From Crocosphaera watsonii WH 8501 (lineage in GTDB: Bacteria > Cyanobacteriota > Cyanobacteriia > Cyanobacteriales > Microcystaceae), in assembly GCF_000167195.1 (NCBI RefSeq), contig NZ_AADV02000004.1:1-57977 (forward strand): a stretch of DNA of 57,977 bases, written 5' to 3'. The notes beneath the pieces are model-generated. The model did not search any database and was not told where the DNA came from. It saw nothing but the letters and a program-made list of their open reading frames with translations. This document shows, piece after piece, positions 36,185 to 45,501 of the stretch (positions are counted from its first letter, which is position 1; every line of letters starts with the position of its first letter). The position numbers and the translations under genes were made by a program.

Positions 36185-36594
36185 TTATCCAGTATTAGGA
36201 ATAGTTTTAATTCTTTTGTTAGCAATAGACAAAATATCTTGATAAGGACAAGCACTAGCTATAGCGATAATATTTCTTCTACAACTAATCTTTATTCTGG
36301 CTCCCAACTTAAGAAGATTTAGACGTATTCTTCCCACAGTTGCTTTAGCCAATGAAGTTTTTTTTAAACAGTGTTGACGAAAAGCATTTATGAGAACATA
36401 AGCCCAGGAATGTATCCATAATCTTAGTTGATTACTTTGAAATGTTTGAGTTGAAGTTCTATCAGCTAACAAGTCTAATTGTTGTTCTTTAATCCGATTT
36501 TCCATCTCGCCTCTCGGACAGTATTTTTTTGTATAAAGTTTTGAGGGTGGAATTTTTGAAGCGGGCAAAGATGTCACCACCTGGCGCATTTTTA
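36185..36594 (-). pseudogene. IS1380-family transposase, C-terminal fragment
   Basis: It encodes KMRQVVTSLPASKIPPS, YCPRGEMENRIKEQQ and the C-terminal helices, almost identical to the copy at the window start. The sequence upstream of LLKMRQ belongs to the inserted IS66. It has no catalytic Asp residues and cannot be active. Confidence 0.85.
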
Positions 36595-38463
36595 GTAATT
36601 GCTCACCGCAATAAAGAATCTGTCTTGACAACATAAAGGTAAAATCGGGGATTTTTATGTATAGTGGGGGTTATGACCACAAATGCTACCATTGATTCAA
36701 AGCTAGTTAGAGCTATCGCCGATGAACAGTTGGCGAACAATGTCTTCATGATTGAGTGGCTAGTCAAGGCACAACAACAGTTATCTCTTCAACAAAGACT
36801 GATTGACCAGCAACAACAACAAATCTCTACACAACAGCAAGAAATTGAAAAATTGAAAGAAGAGAGAGATAAGCTAAAAAACCGTAACTCAAAAAACAGT
36901 TCAGTCCCCCCATCATCAGACCCACTAAAAAAGCCTTCTGACAAAAAGAAACGCAAAAAAGGATTTAAACGCGGACCAAAATATGACCACCCAGGGAAGA
37001 CCCGTAATGGTTTTGGTCAGCCCGATAAGATAGTCCCTTTAGAACTAGAAAACTGTCCTGTTTGTGGGGGTTCAGTGGAACGAGATGAAGTAGTTCCCGA
37101 AAAAGTCCAGCAAGTGGCTGAAGTAGTAGACCAACCCATAGAAATCAGGGAATATCGTCGCGGATTCTATAAATGTCCTAGTTGTGGATGGTCAGATTAC
37201 AGTCCTGTTCCATTGGGAGTTAAAGAAGGATTCAGTTATGGGGCGCGATTAAGTAGCATCGTGGGCTGGCTTGGCTATGGGGGTAATCTTACATGGCGTA
37301 AACAGGAACATTTTATAGAGTATGTCTTTGGCATTCCCATTTCTCAAGGGAGCCTTGCCAAAATGCACAAATGGTTTCAAGAAAGTTTAGAACCCTTGAC
37401 CAAACAGTGGTTAAAGTACATCCAGCAGCCAGGAATCCGATGTGTTGACGAAACCAGTTATTGCATCGATGGCATCAAGTATTGGGTTTGGGTAGCCACA
37501 TCAAATGAGGTCTGTGTGTTGATGTTGGCTCCCACTAGAAGCTCCGCAGAAGTCGAGAAATTGTTAGGAGCAGATTTTAAGGGCATCCTCACCAGTGACT
37601 GCTATAGTGCCTACTTTAGACAAAGTGCGATGGCCAAACAGAAATGTCTGGCACATTTAGAACGAGAGTTAGAGTCCCTTAAAACCAGTCGTTTTCAAGC
37701 GAATCGAGAATTTGCTGCCGATGTACAGCAAGTTTTAGCAACCGCCCGTATCCATTATCGTCATTATCATGCTCGAAATTTAACCCTTGAAGACTTAGGC
37801 TCCAAAAGAACAGAAGTCGAGAACTCACTGCAAAAGATTTTTAAAGCAACTCCCAAAAAAGGATGGCCTTATGATGCACAAAGATTGATTAACCGTCTCA
37901 AACGTCATTGGGAAGAGTGGTTCACCTTTCTAACTTATCCTGAAGTCAAACCAGATAATAATGATGCTGAGAGAGCTTTACGTCCCATTGTCATTCACCG
38001 CAAAGTAAGTGGGGGAGCAAGAAGCGACTGGGGTGCAGAGTTAGTCACCCAAATGTTCAGTTTTTTAGAGACCATGAGATTACAGGGGCAAAATGCCATT
38101 GTCCAATTATGCGAATTATTTTCATTAGCTGGTCGGAGTCCCCCAGGATTAGAGATGTAAAAGGCTCCGGAGCCGATGGGGGATAGATTTTTCTTGATCC
38201 CCCTATCTCTCTGCACAAAAATACACAGGGTTAGCGGATAATCTCCGCTAACAAAAAACTATCTTACTATTTTTTTTTCTCATATTGTTGTTTTTATTTG
38301 AGGTTTTTAAAAGACTTGATTCTGGGAATGTTAGTCATTAAAATAGCCGTAATAAATTAGCTTAAATTTTACGCTAAATCACAGGGCTTATATTTTTGTT
38401 GACTCAACTGATGTTGTTTGTAGTGCTTTTCAATAAGACTTTTTTGTTGCGGTGAGCAGTTAC
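36595..38463 (+). mobile_element. IS66-family insertion sequence
   Basis: The element is about 1.87 kb, bounded by inverted repeats GTAATTGCTCACCGCAA (from 36595) and the complement of GTAACTGCTCACCGCAA (to 38463). It carries only the large transposase gene. The accessory tnpA/tnpB genes of some IS66 elements are absent. It is inserted within an IS1380-type transposase gene. The 300 bp after the ORF (38161-38463) are non-coding. Confidence 0.85.
36673..38160 (+). CDS. tnpC: IS66-family transposase (TnpC)
   Basis: The 495-residue protein has the full IS66 plan: an N-terminal Gln-rich coiled coil (~30-75), the basic NSKNSSVPPSSDP motif, a zinc-finger-like CPVCGG...CPSCGW region, then a DDE domain with RCVDETSYCIDG, GILTSDCYSAY and the final PDNNDAERALRPIVIHRK containing the Glu. 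It appears complete with no frame break, so it is one of few intact transposases here. ATG 36673 follows a GGGGG tract. An earlier GTG at 36664 is possible. Confidence 0.92.
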   Translation: MTTNATIDSKLVRAIADEQLANNVFMIEWLVKAQQQLSLQQRLIDQQQQQISTQQQEIEKLKEERDKLKNRNSKNSSVPPSSDPLKKPSDKKKRKKGFKRGPKYDHPGKTRNGFGQPDKIVPLELENCPVCGGSVERDEVVPEKVQQVAEVVDQPIEIREYRRGFYKCPSCGWSDYSPVPLGVKEGFSYGARLSSIVGWLGYGGNLTWRKQEHFIEYVFGIPISQGSLAKMHKWFQESLEPLTKQWLKYIQQPGIRCVDETSYCIDGIKYWVWVATSNEVCVLMLAPTRSSAEVEKLLGADFKGILTSDCYSAYFRQSAMAKQKCLAHLERELESLKTSRFQANREFAADVQQVLATARIHYRHYHARNLTLEDLGSKRTEVENSLQKIFKATPKKGWPYDAQRLINRLKRHWEEWFTFLTYPEVKPDNNDAERALRPIVIHRKVSGGARSDWGAELVTQMFSFLETMRLQGQNAIVQLCELFSLAGRSPPGLEM

Positions 38464-39011
38464 ATTTTATTAATAATTTTTTTGGAAAAATGAGTGATTG
38501 ATTTATCTTTTCATCTTTGTCTAATTCGGGTTGATTTTAACTTAAAATCTGACAACAGACTGTTGGTTGGGGAAATCTGCGATCGCTCTGTTCAAACCCA
38601 CTTCCTGTAAGGCTTCTGTGTTTGGCGATCGCAGATTTTGTGAGAAATTCGGGTACCCTCCGTCAAAGAGTCTCTCGCTGTTAGTAAAATTTGACAACGA
38701 TTCGTTGTCAGATTTTCATAGATAGTGTCAATCCAAGTAATCGCTACAAAATTCTTAATGTCAGGCCACTGTTGAGTTGAGGCATAATTACTCTTAGATA
38801 CTGCTGTTCTTGAGAGTAATTTATGTCCCCCCTACTGGCGAGCAGTGATGACCTATCGTTACTAACTCCTATTCCTTTGGTTCTTCATCCGGCGGCGGTT
38901 TATCTTGACTGTTCAATCTTTGTCTATCCCTTTTTAACAGTCAATGCTTACAAACATTTTACTTTTAGCAGTATAATTAAGGACATCCCTAGTTAAAAAT
39001 TAGGATTAATC
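38464..39011. other. IS1380 end and unexplained flanking DNA
   Basis: 38464-38652 is the other end of the IS1380-type element. It contains a 14-bp inverted repeat, AAATCTGCGATCGC near 38574 against GCGATCGCAGATTT near 38625, built on two HIP1 sites. From 38653 a minus-strand frame of ~58 codons is open back from about 38828 (reading GHKLLSRTAVSKSNYAS, then QQWPDIKNFVAITWIDTIY). It has no clear start and may be the tail of an old transposase. Nothing else is recognised. Confidence 0.4.
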
Positions 39012-39161
39012 ATGTTCACACAGAGAACAACTTGTTACAGAAGCTCTATAAACAGCGAAACGCCGTCGGCTTGGGGAAGTTTGACGGACGTTTCTAAAAG
39101 AGCTTATGTGCTGGGTTTCTCTACCTTGTCAAGTAACTTGGCTAGAAGCCAAAGGGGGTGA
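39012..39161 (+). CDS. Tiny ORF 1 of primase island (49 aa)
   Basis: It encodes MFTQRTTCYRSSINSE through LARSQRG, preceded by TTAGGA. No family is recognised. Its stop (TGA 39159) is three bases before the next ATG, which has its own ribosome site, AGGGGGTG. It is the first of three consecutive short frames arranged as if translationally coupled. Coding status is unproven. Confidence 0.3.
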   Translation: MFTQRTTCYRSSINSETPSAWGSLTDVSKRAYVLGFSTLSSNLARSQRG

Positions 39162-39164
39162 CAG

Positions 39165-39206
39165 ATGATCGATTCAAACTCGTTACTCAAAGGAGGTATC
39201 CAATGA
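39165..39206 (+). CDS. Tiny ORF 2, 13-codon possible leader peptide
   Basis: MIDSNSLLKGGIQ is encoded between a ribosome site (AGGGGGTGACAG) and a TGA that overlaps the next start (ATGA at 39203-39206). The ribosome site for ORF 3, AAAGGAGGT, lies inside it. The arrangement is typical of a coupled leader, but could be fortuitous. Confidence 0.3.
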   Translation: MIDSNSLLKGGIQ

Positions 39207-39400
39207 AAAGTTAAAAGTAAGATCGAATTGAACAACGGAATGTAACCCGCAATGAGTATATCATATCAAATTTTGCGGGACATGCACTCTCTTTGTGCAA
39301 ATTTTCCCAAAGATTGGACAAAGAGATTGTCGAAAAGCAGATTGCTTCAGGCGTGCGAATGCAATACTTCGTTCCTCAGCACAAGCCTACAATTGATTGA
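39203..39400 (+). pseudogene. Tiny ORF 3 (65 codons) with two early TAA codons
   Basis: A near-ideal ribosome site (AAAGGAGGT, 39189-39197) and ATG 39203 open MKS, TAA, K, TAA, then a 59-residue frame with natural-looking composition: DRIEQRNVTRNEYIISNFAG through LDKEIVEKQIASGVRMQYFV to KPTID. Both stops could be CAA (Gln) codons changed by a single C to T. The product family is unknown. It appears to be a recently inactivated small gene accompanying the primase. Confidence 0.4.
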
Positions 39401-39752
39401 CTCCGTTGTTTATCTATCGCAGTTTTTAATGATTTTTAGACGAATTCGATTATCCTCTGTTTTCAGGCTGTGTTCTTCTTCTGGTGACGTTAACTAACGT
39501 CGTCACAGGATCTCTTTGACCATTTTCCTGAAAAACACAGTTGAAAACCAAAGGCCATACGCCGTAGGCGTGGAAATGAGGAGATGGCCTCCGCCATAAA
39601 TGCCTTGAGTAGTCATGGCTTGATAACTACCCCATGATCTGTAAGTTCACTATCTAACTATAGAGTCATGCTTTTCCTCTTTTAGTCTCAAAAATTATTT
39701 GACCAAGTAATCTCGAATTAACCTTAGTAAATTGTAGAAATCTAGAGAAATC
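39401..39752. other. Upstream region of primase gene
   Basis: No gene is seen. It holds an imperfect hairpin (GTGACG...CGTCGTCAC, about 39483-39506) and a C/G-rich inverted piece (ACGCC GTA GGCGT, ~39558). The promoter of the primase-helicase gene probably lies in the A+T-rich last 100 bp. Confidence 0.4.
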
Positions 39753-42700
39753 ATGAATAATTACCGAATTGATGACAAACACCTCCTTGAATGGGTTACA
39801 GGTTCCGGTGTTGACCCAGAAATTGTGAAATTGAATGTGAGATCGCTAATCCCTCCTGCTACCTACGATTTCCTGTTATACTCAGACCAACTCAAAAGAA
39901 GAAACGATGGAAGACTAAACGGAAACACCCTTAAAGCCTACCAGCACCTAGATGACAGAGGATGGGGGGTAAATGCCATTGATCCAGAAACAGGAGAGGA
40001 TCTCCTCTGGGGCCAAATCAAACCCAACAAACCGAAAGTAACGAATGATGGAAAAGTGCGAAAATACGAATGTCCCCCCTTTGAACCAGTTGAAGCAATC
40101 TGTCCCAAAGTGTCTCATCGTATTGGGTTAAAAGTTGCTAAAAAAGCAGGACTATTAAAGGAATACCGAGAGCGTATCCGAGAAAAATGGATAATGACCG
40201 AAGGGATAACATATAAAGAATTCTTACGCCAAAAGGACAAGTTATTCTGGAAATGGGTGAAGGAGAATGTGGAGGTGGCGATCGCAGTAGTAGAAGGAAC
40301 CAAGAAAGCAGGAGCGTTACTATCTCAAGGAATAGCAGCCATTAGCATCCCCGGAATATGGAACGGAAGTCCCAAAGACGATAAGGGAAACCCCGTACTA
40401 TTGCCACAACTACAATACTTTGCGCAACCAGGACGAGAGATAGTGATTATCTTTGACCAGGACTGTAAACTAAAAACCCAAGCCAGTGTCATAGCAGCGA
40501 GGGAGAGGTTAGCCAATTGTTTCCGGTCAGCTTATTGTAAAGTTTTGTTTCTGAGTTGGGATACAGAAGAGAAAGGGATAGATGATGCGATCGTCGCCAA
40601 CGGTTCAGAATGGTTCACATTCGTATGGGCCAAACGTGGAATCAAGCCCGCCCCAATTAAAATCGCTCCCCTAGAGCATAACCTACCCAAATGGAACGAA
40701 AAGAGGGTCTGTGAATATTTAGCGGACTTATATAAAGACAGGCTAATTTATGAAGAGGTAACAAAAGACTGGTATTTATACAATGCAGAAAAAGATGGAA
40801 TCTGGGAGCAAATAAGCAAAGAACGCTTAGAACAAAGATTAATGCTCGAACTAGACGCATTAATCGATAAAGCCCAAACCATCACCAACCAAATCATCAA
40901 AGCCATAAATGCAGTCAAAACCAGTAACAGAGATAAAACAGAGAAAGGAGACATAATTGAACAATTAAAGCAGCAATTACCCAAAGTATCAGACTATAAA
41001 TTCACCTTTGTGGAGGCATTAGGGAAACGGTTATCTAGAGTATTGCTAGTCAAAGAAATGGCAACCAACTCTCAACAAGGATTAATTCCATTCCGTAATG
41101 GAGTGCTAGATTTAGACACAAGGGAACTTCTGCCCCATAGCCCCCAAAACTACTTTACCTGGAGTTTACCCTACGATTACAACCCCTTGGCACAATGTAA
41201 CCCCATCAAACAATGGTTATTAGAGATGATGGAAGGAGACGAATCCCTAGTAAACTTAATCAGAGCCTACTTACATGGTATTGTTACTGGACGGACAGAT
41301 TGGCAGAAATTTTTAGCCTTGTGCGGGCCAGGGGGAAGTGGGAAATCAACCTTAATCAAACTGGCGATCGCCCTAGTGGGATTCGAGAACGTCCACGTCA
41401 CCGATTTAGATATATTAGAGAAAGATAAATTTGAAACCTCTAACCTTAAAGATAAACGGTTGGTAATCATTAATGAAGCCACCAGTTATAAAGGGGTGAA
41501 GAAATTAAAGGCATTGACGGGGGGCGATCGCTTAAGATTCGAGCAGAAATATAAACAAGCATTAGCCAGCTTCTATCCCGATGCCTTAGTAATTATCACC
41601 TCCAACGAACCCATAAAGACAGGGGACTATACCAGTGGTTTATATCGTCGAGAGATTCCCCTATCGATGAACCGACGAATTCCTGATAAAGAGCAAAAGA
41701 AATTAATCGACCATGATCGTCAAAATAACATCATTGGAGAATTTGCCCCCCACATCCCAGGACTTTTGAACTGGGTTTTAGAGATGGATAGTGAAATGGC
41801 GACGCAAATCATTAAAGATCCCTATAACTATGCCCCGGCACTCCTCAAAAGCAAATTAGATAACTTAATGGATACCAATAGTATAGCAGCATGGTTAAAC
41901 GAGAAGATCATCTATGAGCCCAAATACCAAACCCAAGTAGGGTGTAAATCACCATTGGGAGAATCGAAAGAGGAAATTTGGTTGTATGCCAGTTATTGTG
42001 CTTATTGTGCATCAGCCGGGATAAACACCATCTCCTTAACCCGATTTTCCTACCTAGTATTAGACCTGTGTAACAATCAACTAGGCTTACCAATCATTAA
42101 AGACCGCAATAACGTTAAAACTTATATTGAGGGTTTAAAAATTCGTGATCATTTGGATGAGGATCGTCCCCCAATGATTGAAGGTATTTATACTCTCTCT
42201 AGTGGAGAGTCTGTGAAGAGTTGTGTGCTGGAGGTGATGGCTGAAACGCCTATCAGTGTTGAATGTGGAGACTGTGGAGACTTTTCTGGAACTTCCCAAA
42301 AAAATCAACCATCGTCTGTTGCACTTTTAGATCAACCATTAACCTCAAGTAAGTCTCAAACAAAAATAGAAAATTTAGAAAATAACCCACCACACTCACC
42401 ACAGTGTTCTCCTGCCTTGGTTACAGAGGAACATCAACCTAACACCGACTCACCACAGGAGGAGGTGAATATGGTGGAGTGGGATGACATTACTGAGGGC
42501 ATCGATAAGCAAATGGAGCGACTAGGATGGGATGTGCAAAAAGGTCAACAGTACATCTTTGAAAAGTATGGGAAAAAATCTTGTCAGATGTTAACCGATA
42601 ATCAACTACTAGAATTTTTGGAGGATCTCAAAGCCCAACCCAAGTTTAAAGTGGGACAAACAGCGATATTAAGAGAAACCAAGGTGATTATTGAACGTTT

Positions 42701-42794
42701 AATTGATAAATTTGTAGCGGTAGTAAGGTCATGTTCAAACCCTTCTGAAAAACCGATAGAGGTGTCTATTCACCACTTATCTTTGGCTATTTGA
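39753..42794 (+). CDS. DUF3854/P4-D5-type primase-helicase of a mobile element
   Basis: The 1013-residue protein has an N-terminal TOPRIM-like DUF3854 region, with AIAVVEGTKKAGALLSQG (~175-192) and REIVIIFDQDCK, and a D5/P4-type helicase with Walker A LALCGPGGSGKSTLIKLA (~530), DKRLVIINEATS (Walker B-like) and sensor LVIITSNEP. The C-terminal 200 residues are Pro/Ser-rich and variable. Such proteins replicate plasmids, phages and satellites, and also occur in integrated cyanobacterial islands. No integrase, capsid or rep partner is seen here. A group II intron begins three bases after its TGA. Confidence 0.85.
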   Translation: MNNYRIDDKHLLEWVTGSGVDPEIVKLNVRSLIPPATYDFLLYSDQLKRRNDGRLNGNTLKAYQHLDDRGWGVNAIDPETGEDLLWGQIKPNKPKVTNDGKVRKYECPPFEPVEAICPKVSHRIGLKVAKKAGLLKEYRERIREKWIMTEGITYKEFLRQKDKLFWKWVKENVEVAIAVVEGTKKAGALLSQGIAAISIPGIWNGSPKDDKGNPVLLPQLQYFAQPGREIVIIFDQDCKLKTQASVIAARERLANCFRSAYCKVLFLSWDTEEKGIDDAIVANGSEWFTFVWAKRGIKPAPIKIAPLEHNLPKWNEKRVCEYLADLYKDRLIYEEVTKDWYLYNAEKDGIWEQISKERLEQRLMLELDALIDKAQTITNQIIKAINAVKTSNRDKTEKGDIIEQLKQQLPKVSDYKFTFVEALGKRLSRVLLVKEMATNSQQGLIPFRNGVLDLDTRELLPHSPQNYFTWSLPYDYNPLAQCNPIKQWLLEMMEGDESLVNLIRAYLHGIVTGRTDWQKFLALCGPGGSGKSTLIKLAIALVGFENVHVTDLDILEKDKFETSNLKDKRLVIINEATSYKGVKKLKALTGGDRLRFEQKYKQALASFYPDALVIITSNEPIKTGDYTSGLYRREIPLSMNRRIPDKEQKKLIDHDRQNNIIGEFAPHIPGLLNWVLEMDSEMATQIIKDPYNYAPALLKSKLDNLMDTNSIAAWLNEKIIYEPKYQTQVGCKSPLGESKEEIWLYASYCAYCASAGINTISLTRFSYLVLDLCNNQLGLPIIKDRNNVKTYIEGLKIRDHLDEDRPPMIEGIYTLSSGESVKSCVLEVMAETPISVECGDCGDFSGTSQKNQPSSVALLDQPLTSSKSQTKIENLENNPPHSPQCSPALVTEEHQPNTDSPQEEVNMVEWDDITEGIDKQMERLGWDVQKGQQYIFEKYGKKSCQMLTDNQLLEFLEDLKAQPKFKVGQTAILRETKVIIERLIDKFVAVVRSCSNPSEKPIEVSIHHLSLAI

Positions 42795-43615
42795 AGAGTG
42801 CGATTCGTTGAGCTAGAAAGCTAATACCCAGTCTTAGACAAGGATTTACCGTGTAGCTCATTCAGAAACCCAAAAAAGGGGTAAAAATAAGGTGTAAACG
42901 ACCTACTAGACCTAAGAAGAACAAACCCCCCAAAGGGCATCCTCGAAGGAATAAAACTAGAAAGTCAAACGGATAAAAATCCTAACGGGAGGTAAGAAAA
43001 TCGGAAAGTTACAAAAAAAACTAACGACTTACCGAACAAGTTAAGTAGGGATAACCGAACAACACATACACCAAGATTTCTGAATAACTGTTGATTTGTT
43101 GGCATCTGGAGCCAAACTCGGAATCAAGGGGAAACCCAAGAGTGACGACATAACCCTCCGTTTTGGACTTAGTAAACCCAGGATGGAAGCAGGGTTAAAA
43201 GGGAATAACCACTGTGAAACAGCACATGAAATTCCCAAGTTAATTGGTCATGGTTAAACATTACGTTGAATCATCGACTTGAACCCTCACAATAGCCATA
43301 TAGCCTAATCTGTTTGACAGGCTGTGTTCAAAAGAACAAGGTGAAAAGTGGAAAACTTCTTCGCTTATCCACACAGATTCCTGAAAGTAGCCTGGGGGAG
43401 AGATGAAACCTAAAACCAATAATCCCAAATCAACGGAACGAATTAAGTCCATGACTTCTCTTACCAAAAGGTCGATTAGGTAAGTAGGAACAAACTTAAC
43501 CGCAAGAGTCATGGATGTGAGAAGCAATAAGAAGCAAATGCCTACTTGTAATGAGTACGGATAAGCTAACGTATTGCTGGTTAATTAGATGAAATAGTCT
43601 CAATTAGAGGTAAAT

Positions 43616-45163
43616 ATGTCGAATGCGAGTATAACCAAGACTACGCCAGAATGGAATACTATCAACTGGGGAAAAGTCCAGAGAAAGGTGTTCAAGCTTC
43701 AAAAGCGAATATTTCAAGCTGTTAAATCAGGTAATAAAGTTAAAGCTAAAAAGCTTCAGAAGTTACTGTTAAAGTCACATTACGCAAAGCTCTTAGCCAT
43801 ACGCAAAGTGACCCAAGATAACCAAGGTAAAAAGACTGCTGGTATTGATGGGATAAAGGCACTACGCCCTAACCAAAGAGTAAAGCTTGTCAACGAACTT
43901 ACCCTAAAAGGTTACAAAGCAAAGGCACTCAGAAGAGTTTGGATTCCCAAGCCTGGAAGAGACGAAAAACGTGGATTGGGGATACCCACCATGAAAGATA
44001 GAGCAATGCAAGCCTTGGTTAAATCAGCCTTAGAGCCATACTGGGAAGCCCAATTTGAGGAAACATCCTATGGTTTTCGCCCAGGCAGAAGCACACATGA
44101 TGCAATAAGCAGGATACATACTACCATCAACAAGAAGGCAAGATATGTCCTAGACGCTGATATTGCCAAATGTTTCGATAAGATTAACCATGATTACCTA
44201 CTGTCCAAAGTAGATTGTCCATACAACATTAAAAGAATCATTAAACAATGGTTGAAATGCGGTGTAATGGATAACGGCGTATTTGAGGGAACTAAAACCG
44301 GAACTCCCCAAGGCGGTGTAATAAGTCCATTATTGGCTAACATTGCACTACACGGAATGATTAACGACATCACAACCAAATTTCCCAGATTTAAATATAG
44401 AAACGGGAAAACAGAACATAACTACAGACCAGTAATCGTCCGATACGCCGATGATTTCGTAGTTCTTCATAGAGAGTACGAGATTATTCTACAATGTAAA
44501 GAACTAATTGCTCAATGGTTAGAAAAAGTCGGACTTGAAATCAAACCATCAAAAACCAGAATATGTCATACACTAAATGACATAAAAATTGATGGAAAGA
44601 CAGAAAAAGCAGGTTTCGACTTTCTTGGATTCAATATAAGGTCCTACCCAGTTGGAAAACACAAATCTGGTTCAAGAGGTGGTAACACCGGAGGTAGAAC
44701 CAGAGAAAAGATAGGATTCATAACCCTAACGAAACCAAGTAAAAAGGAAATACTAGCTCATCATGAGGCAATCAAAGAGGTTATCAAAGCCAACAGAAAT
44801 GCCCCACAATCAGCATTAATCAATAGATTAAATCCCATAATCAGAGGATGGTGTAACTATTATAGAACTGCTGCCAGTAGTGAAATATTCTCATCCGAAG
44901 ACCACATATTATGGAGAATGCTCAGAGCATGGACAGTGAGCAGGAAAAAAGGAAAAACATCAATACAAAATGCTCTCAGTAAATATTTCTCAAACGGAAA
45001 AAACGGAAAGTGGACATTCCAAAACGGGAAATATGCCCTCTACAGTCACGCCGAAACGGAAATAATGAGACATACATTGGTTAAGCCTGAAGCATCACCT
45101 TATGACGGAAATTGGACTTATTGGAGCATACATACGGGGTACATATACTGGGACACCAACTAG
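43616..45163 (+). CDS. ltrA: Group II intron reverse transcriptase/maturase
   Basis: The 515-residue protein has the RT core (GKKTAGIDGIK, RRVWIPKPG, LDADIAKCFDKINHDYL, GTPQGGVISPLLANI and the catalytic YADD at 277-280) and the maturase X domain (RLNPIIRGWCNYYRTAAS). It should bind its intron RNA and assist splicing and retrohoming. The natural continuation into an HNH nuclease is in another frame. The frame leaves the family pattern after YDGNWTYWS (~45124) and ends at TAG 45163. RT and maturase domains appear intact. Confidence 0.92.
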   Translation: MSNASITKTTPEWNTINWGKVQRKVFKLQKRIFQAVKSGNKVKAKKLQKLLLKSHYAKLLAIRKVTQDNQGKKTAGIDGIKALRPNQRVKLVNELTLKGYKAKALRRVWIPKPGRDEKRGLGIPTMKDRAMQALVKSALEPYWEAQFEETSYGFRPGRSTHDAISRIHTTINKKARYVLDADIAKCFDKINHDYLLSKVDCPYNIKRIIKQWLKCGVMDNGVFEGTKTGTPQGGVISPLLANIALHGMINDITTKFPRFKYRNGKTEHNYRPVIVRYADDFVVLHREYEIILQCKELIAQWLEKVGLEIKPSKTRICHTLNDIKIDGKTEKAGFDFLGFNIRSYPVGKHKSGSRGGNTGGRTREKIGFITLTKPSKKEILAHHEAIKEVIKANRNAPQSALINRLNPIIRGWCNYYRTAASSEIFSSEDHILWRMLRAWTVSRKKGKTSIQNALSKYFSNGKNGKWTFQNGKYALYSHAETEIMRHTLVKPEASPYDGNWTYWSIHTGYIYWDTN

Positions 45164-45365
45164 GGTTGCAAAACTCTTAAAGAAACAAAAAGGTATATGT
45201 CCTCAATGTAAGCAACACTTTACACCTGAAGACTTGATAGAAGTTGACCACATTATCCCTAAATCGAAAGGTGGAAAGGATACGTACAACAATTTACAAG
45301 CTCTACATCGTCATTGTCATGATGTCAAAAGCAAAAATGACTACCTCTATGATTGGCACTTATAA
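45126..45365 (+). pseudogene. HNH endonuclease domain of intron protein, out of frame
   Basis: RGTYTGTPTRVAKLLKKQKG, then CPQCKQHF, IEVDHIIPKSKGG and LQALHRHCHDVKS make a normal C-terminal HNH domain of group II intron proteins. It lies in the next frame relative to the RT. A one-base change around 45124-45133 separates them, so the present intron could splice but not cut the second DNA strand. It may also be a sequencing error. Confidence 0.75.
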
Positions 45366-45501
45366 TGGCTATGAATGGAGAGACAATGTACTAACAGTAC
45401 CCATGACAAGGGACTAATTGCCGAGAGCCGTGTGAGATGAAAGTTTCATGCACGGTTCGGACTGGGAGGAGAGGTAAGTGATTACTTTTTCGACCCCTAA
45501 T

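Larger units (their letters stand above)
35941..38652 (-). mobile_element. IS1380-type element remnant, disrupted by IS66
   Basis: The left end at 35941 is the terminal motif CCGGATTTCTCACAAA. Its mirror image, TTTGTGAGAAATTCGG, closes at about 38652. Between them are ~650 bp of 3' transposase and tail (matching 1-826), the inserted IS66 (36595-38463) and ~190 bp of the other end. Most of the transposase gene is deleted. Flanking ATAC and GTAC might be a decayed 4-bp target duplication. Confidence 0.7.
42798..45501 (+). mobile_element. Group II intron with reverse transcriptase ORF
   Basis: It begins with GTGCGATTCG (consensus GUGYG) three bases after the primase stop. It ends after a domain V of the form GAGCCGTGTGAG - ATGAAAGTTTCAT - GCACGGTTC (about 45424-45458), followed by domain VI and ...CCCCTAAT. 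The first ~820 bases are structured RNA (domains I-III), the ORF lies in domain IV. The exact 3' base is uncertain by a few nucleotides. The intron sits just outside the primase coding region, so it need not splice for that protein to be made. Confidence 0.85.

Noticed and set aside
39252-39497. 81-codon ORF (MSISYQILRDMHS...)
   Set aside because: It overlaps the more natural-looking 65-codon frame in another phase that has the strong ribosome site. Its composition is not protein-like.
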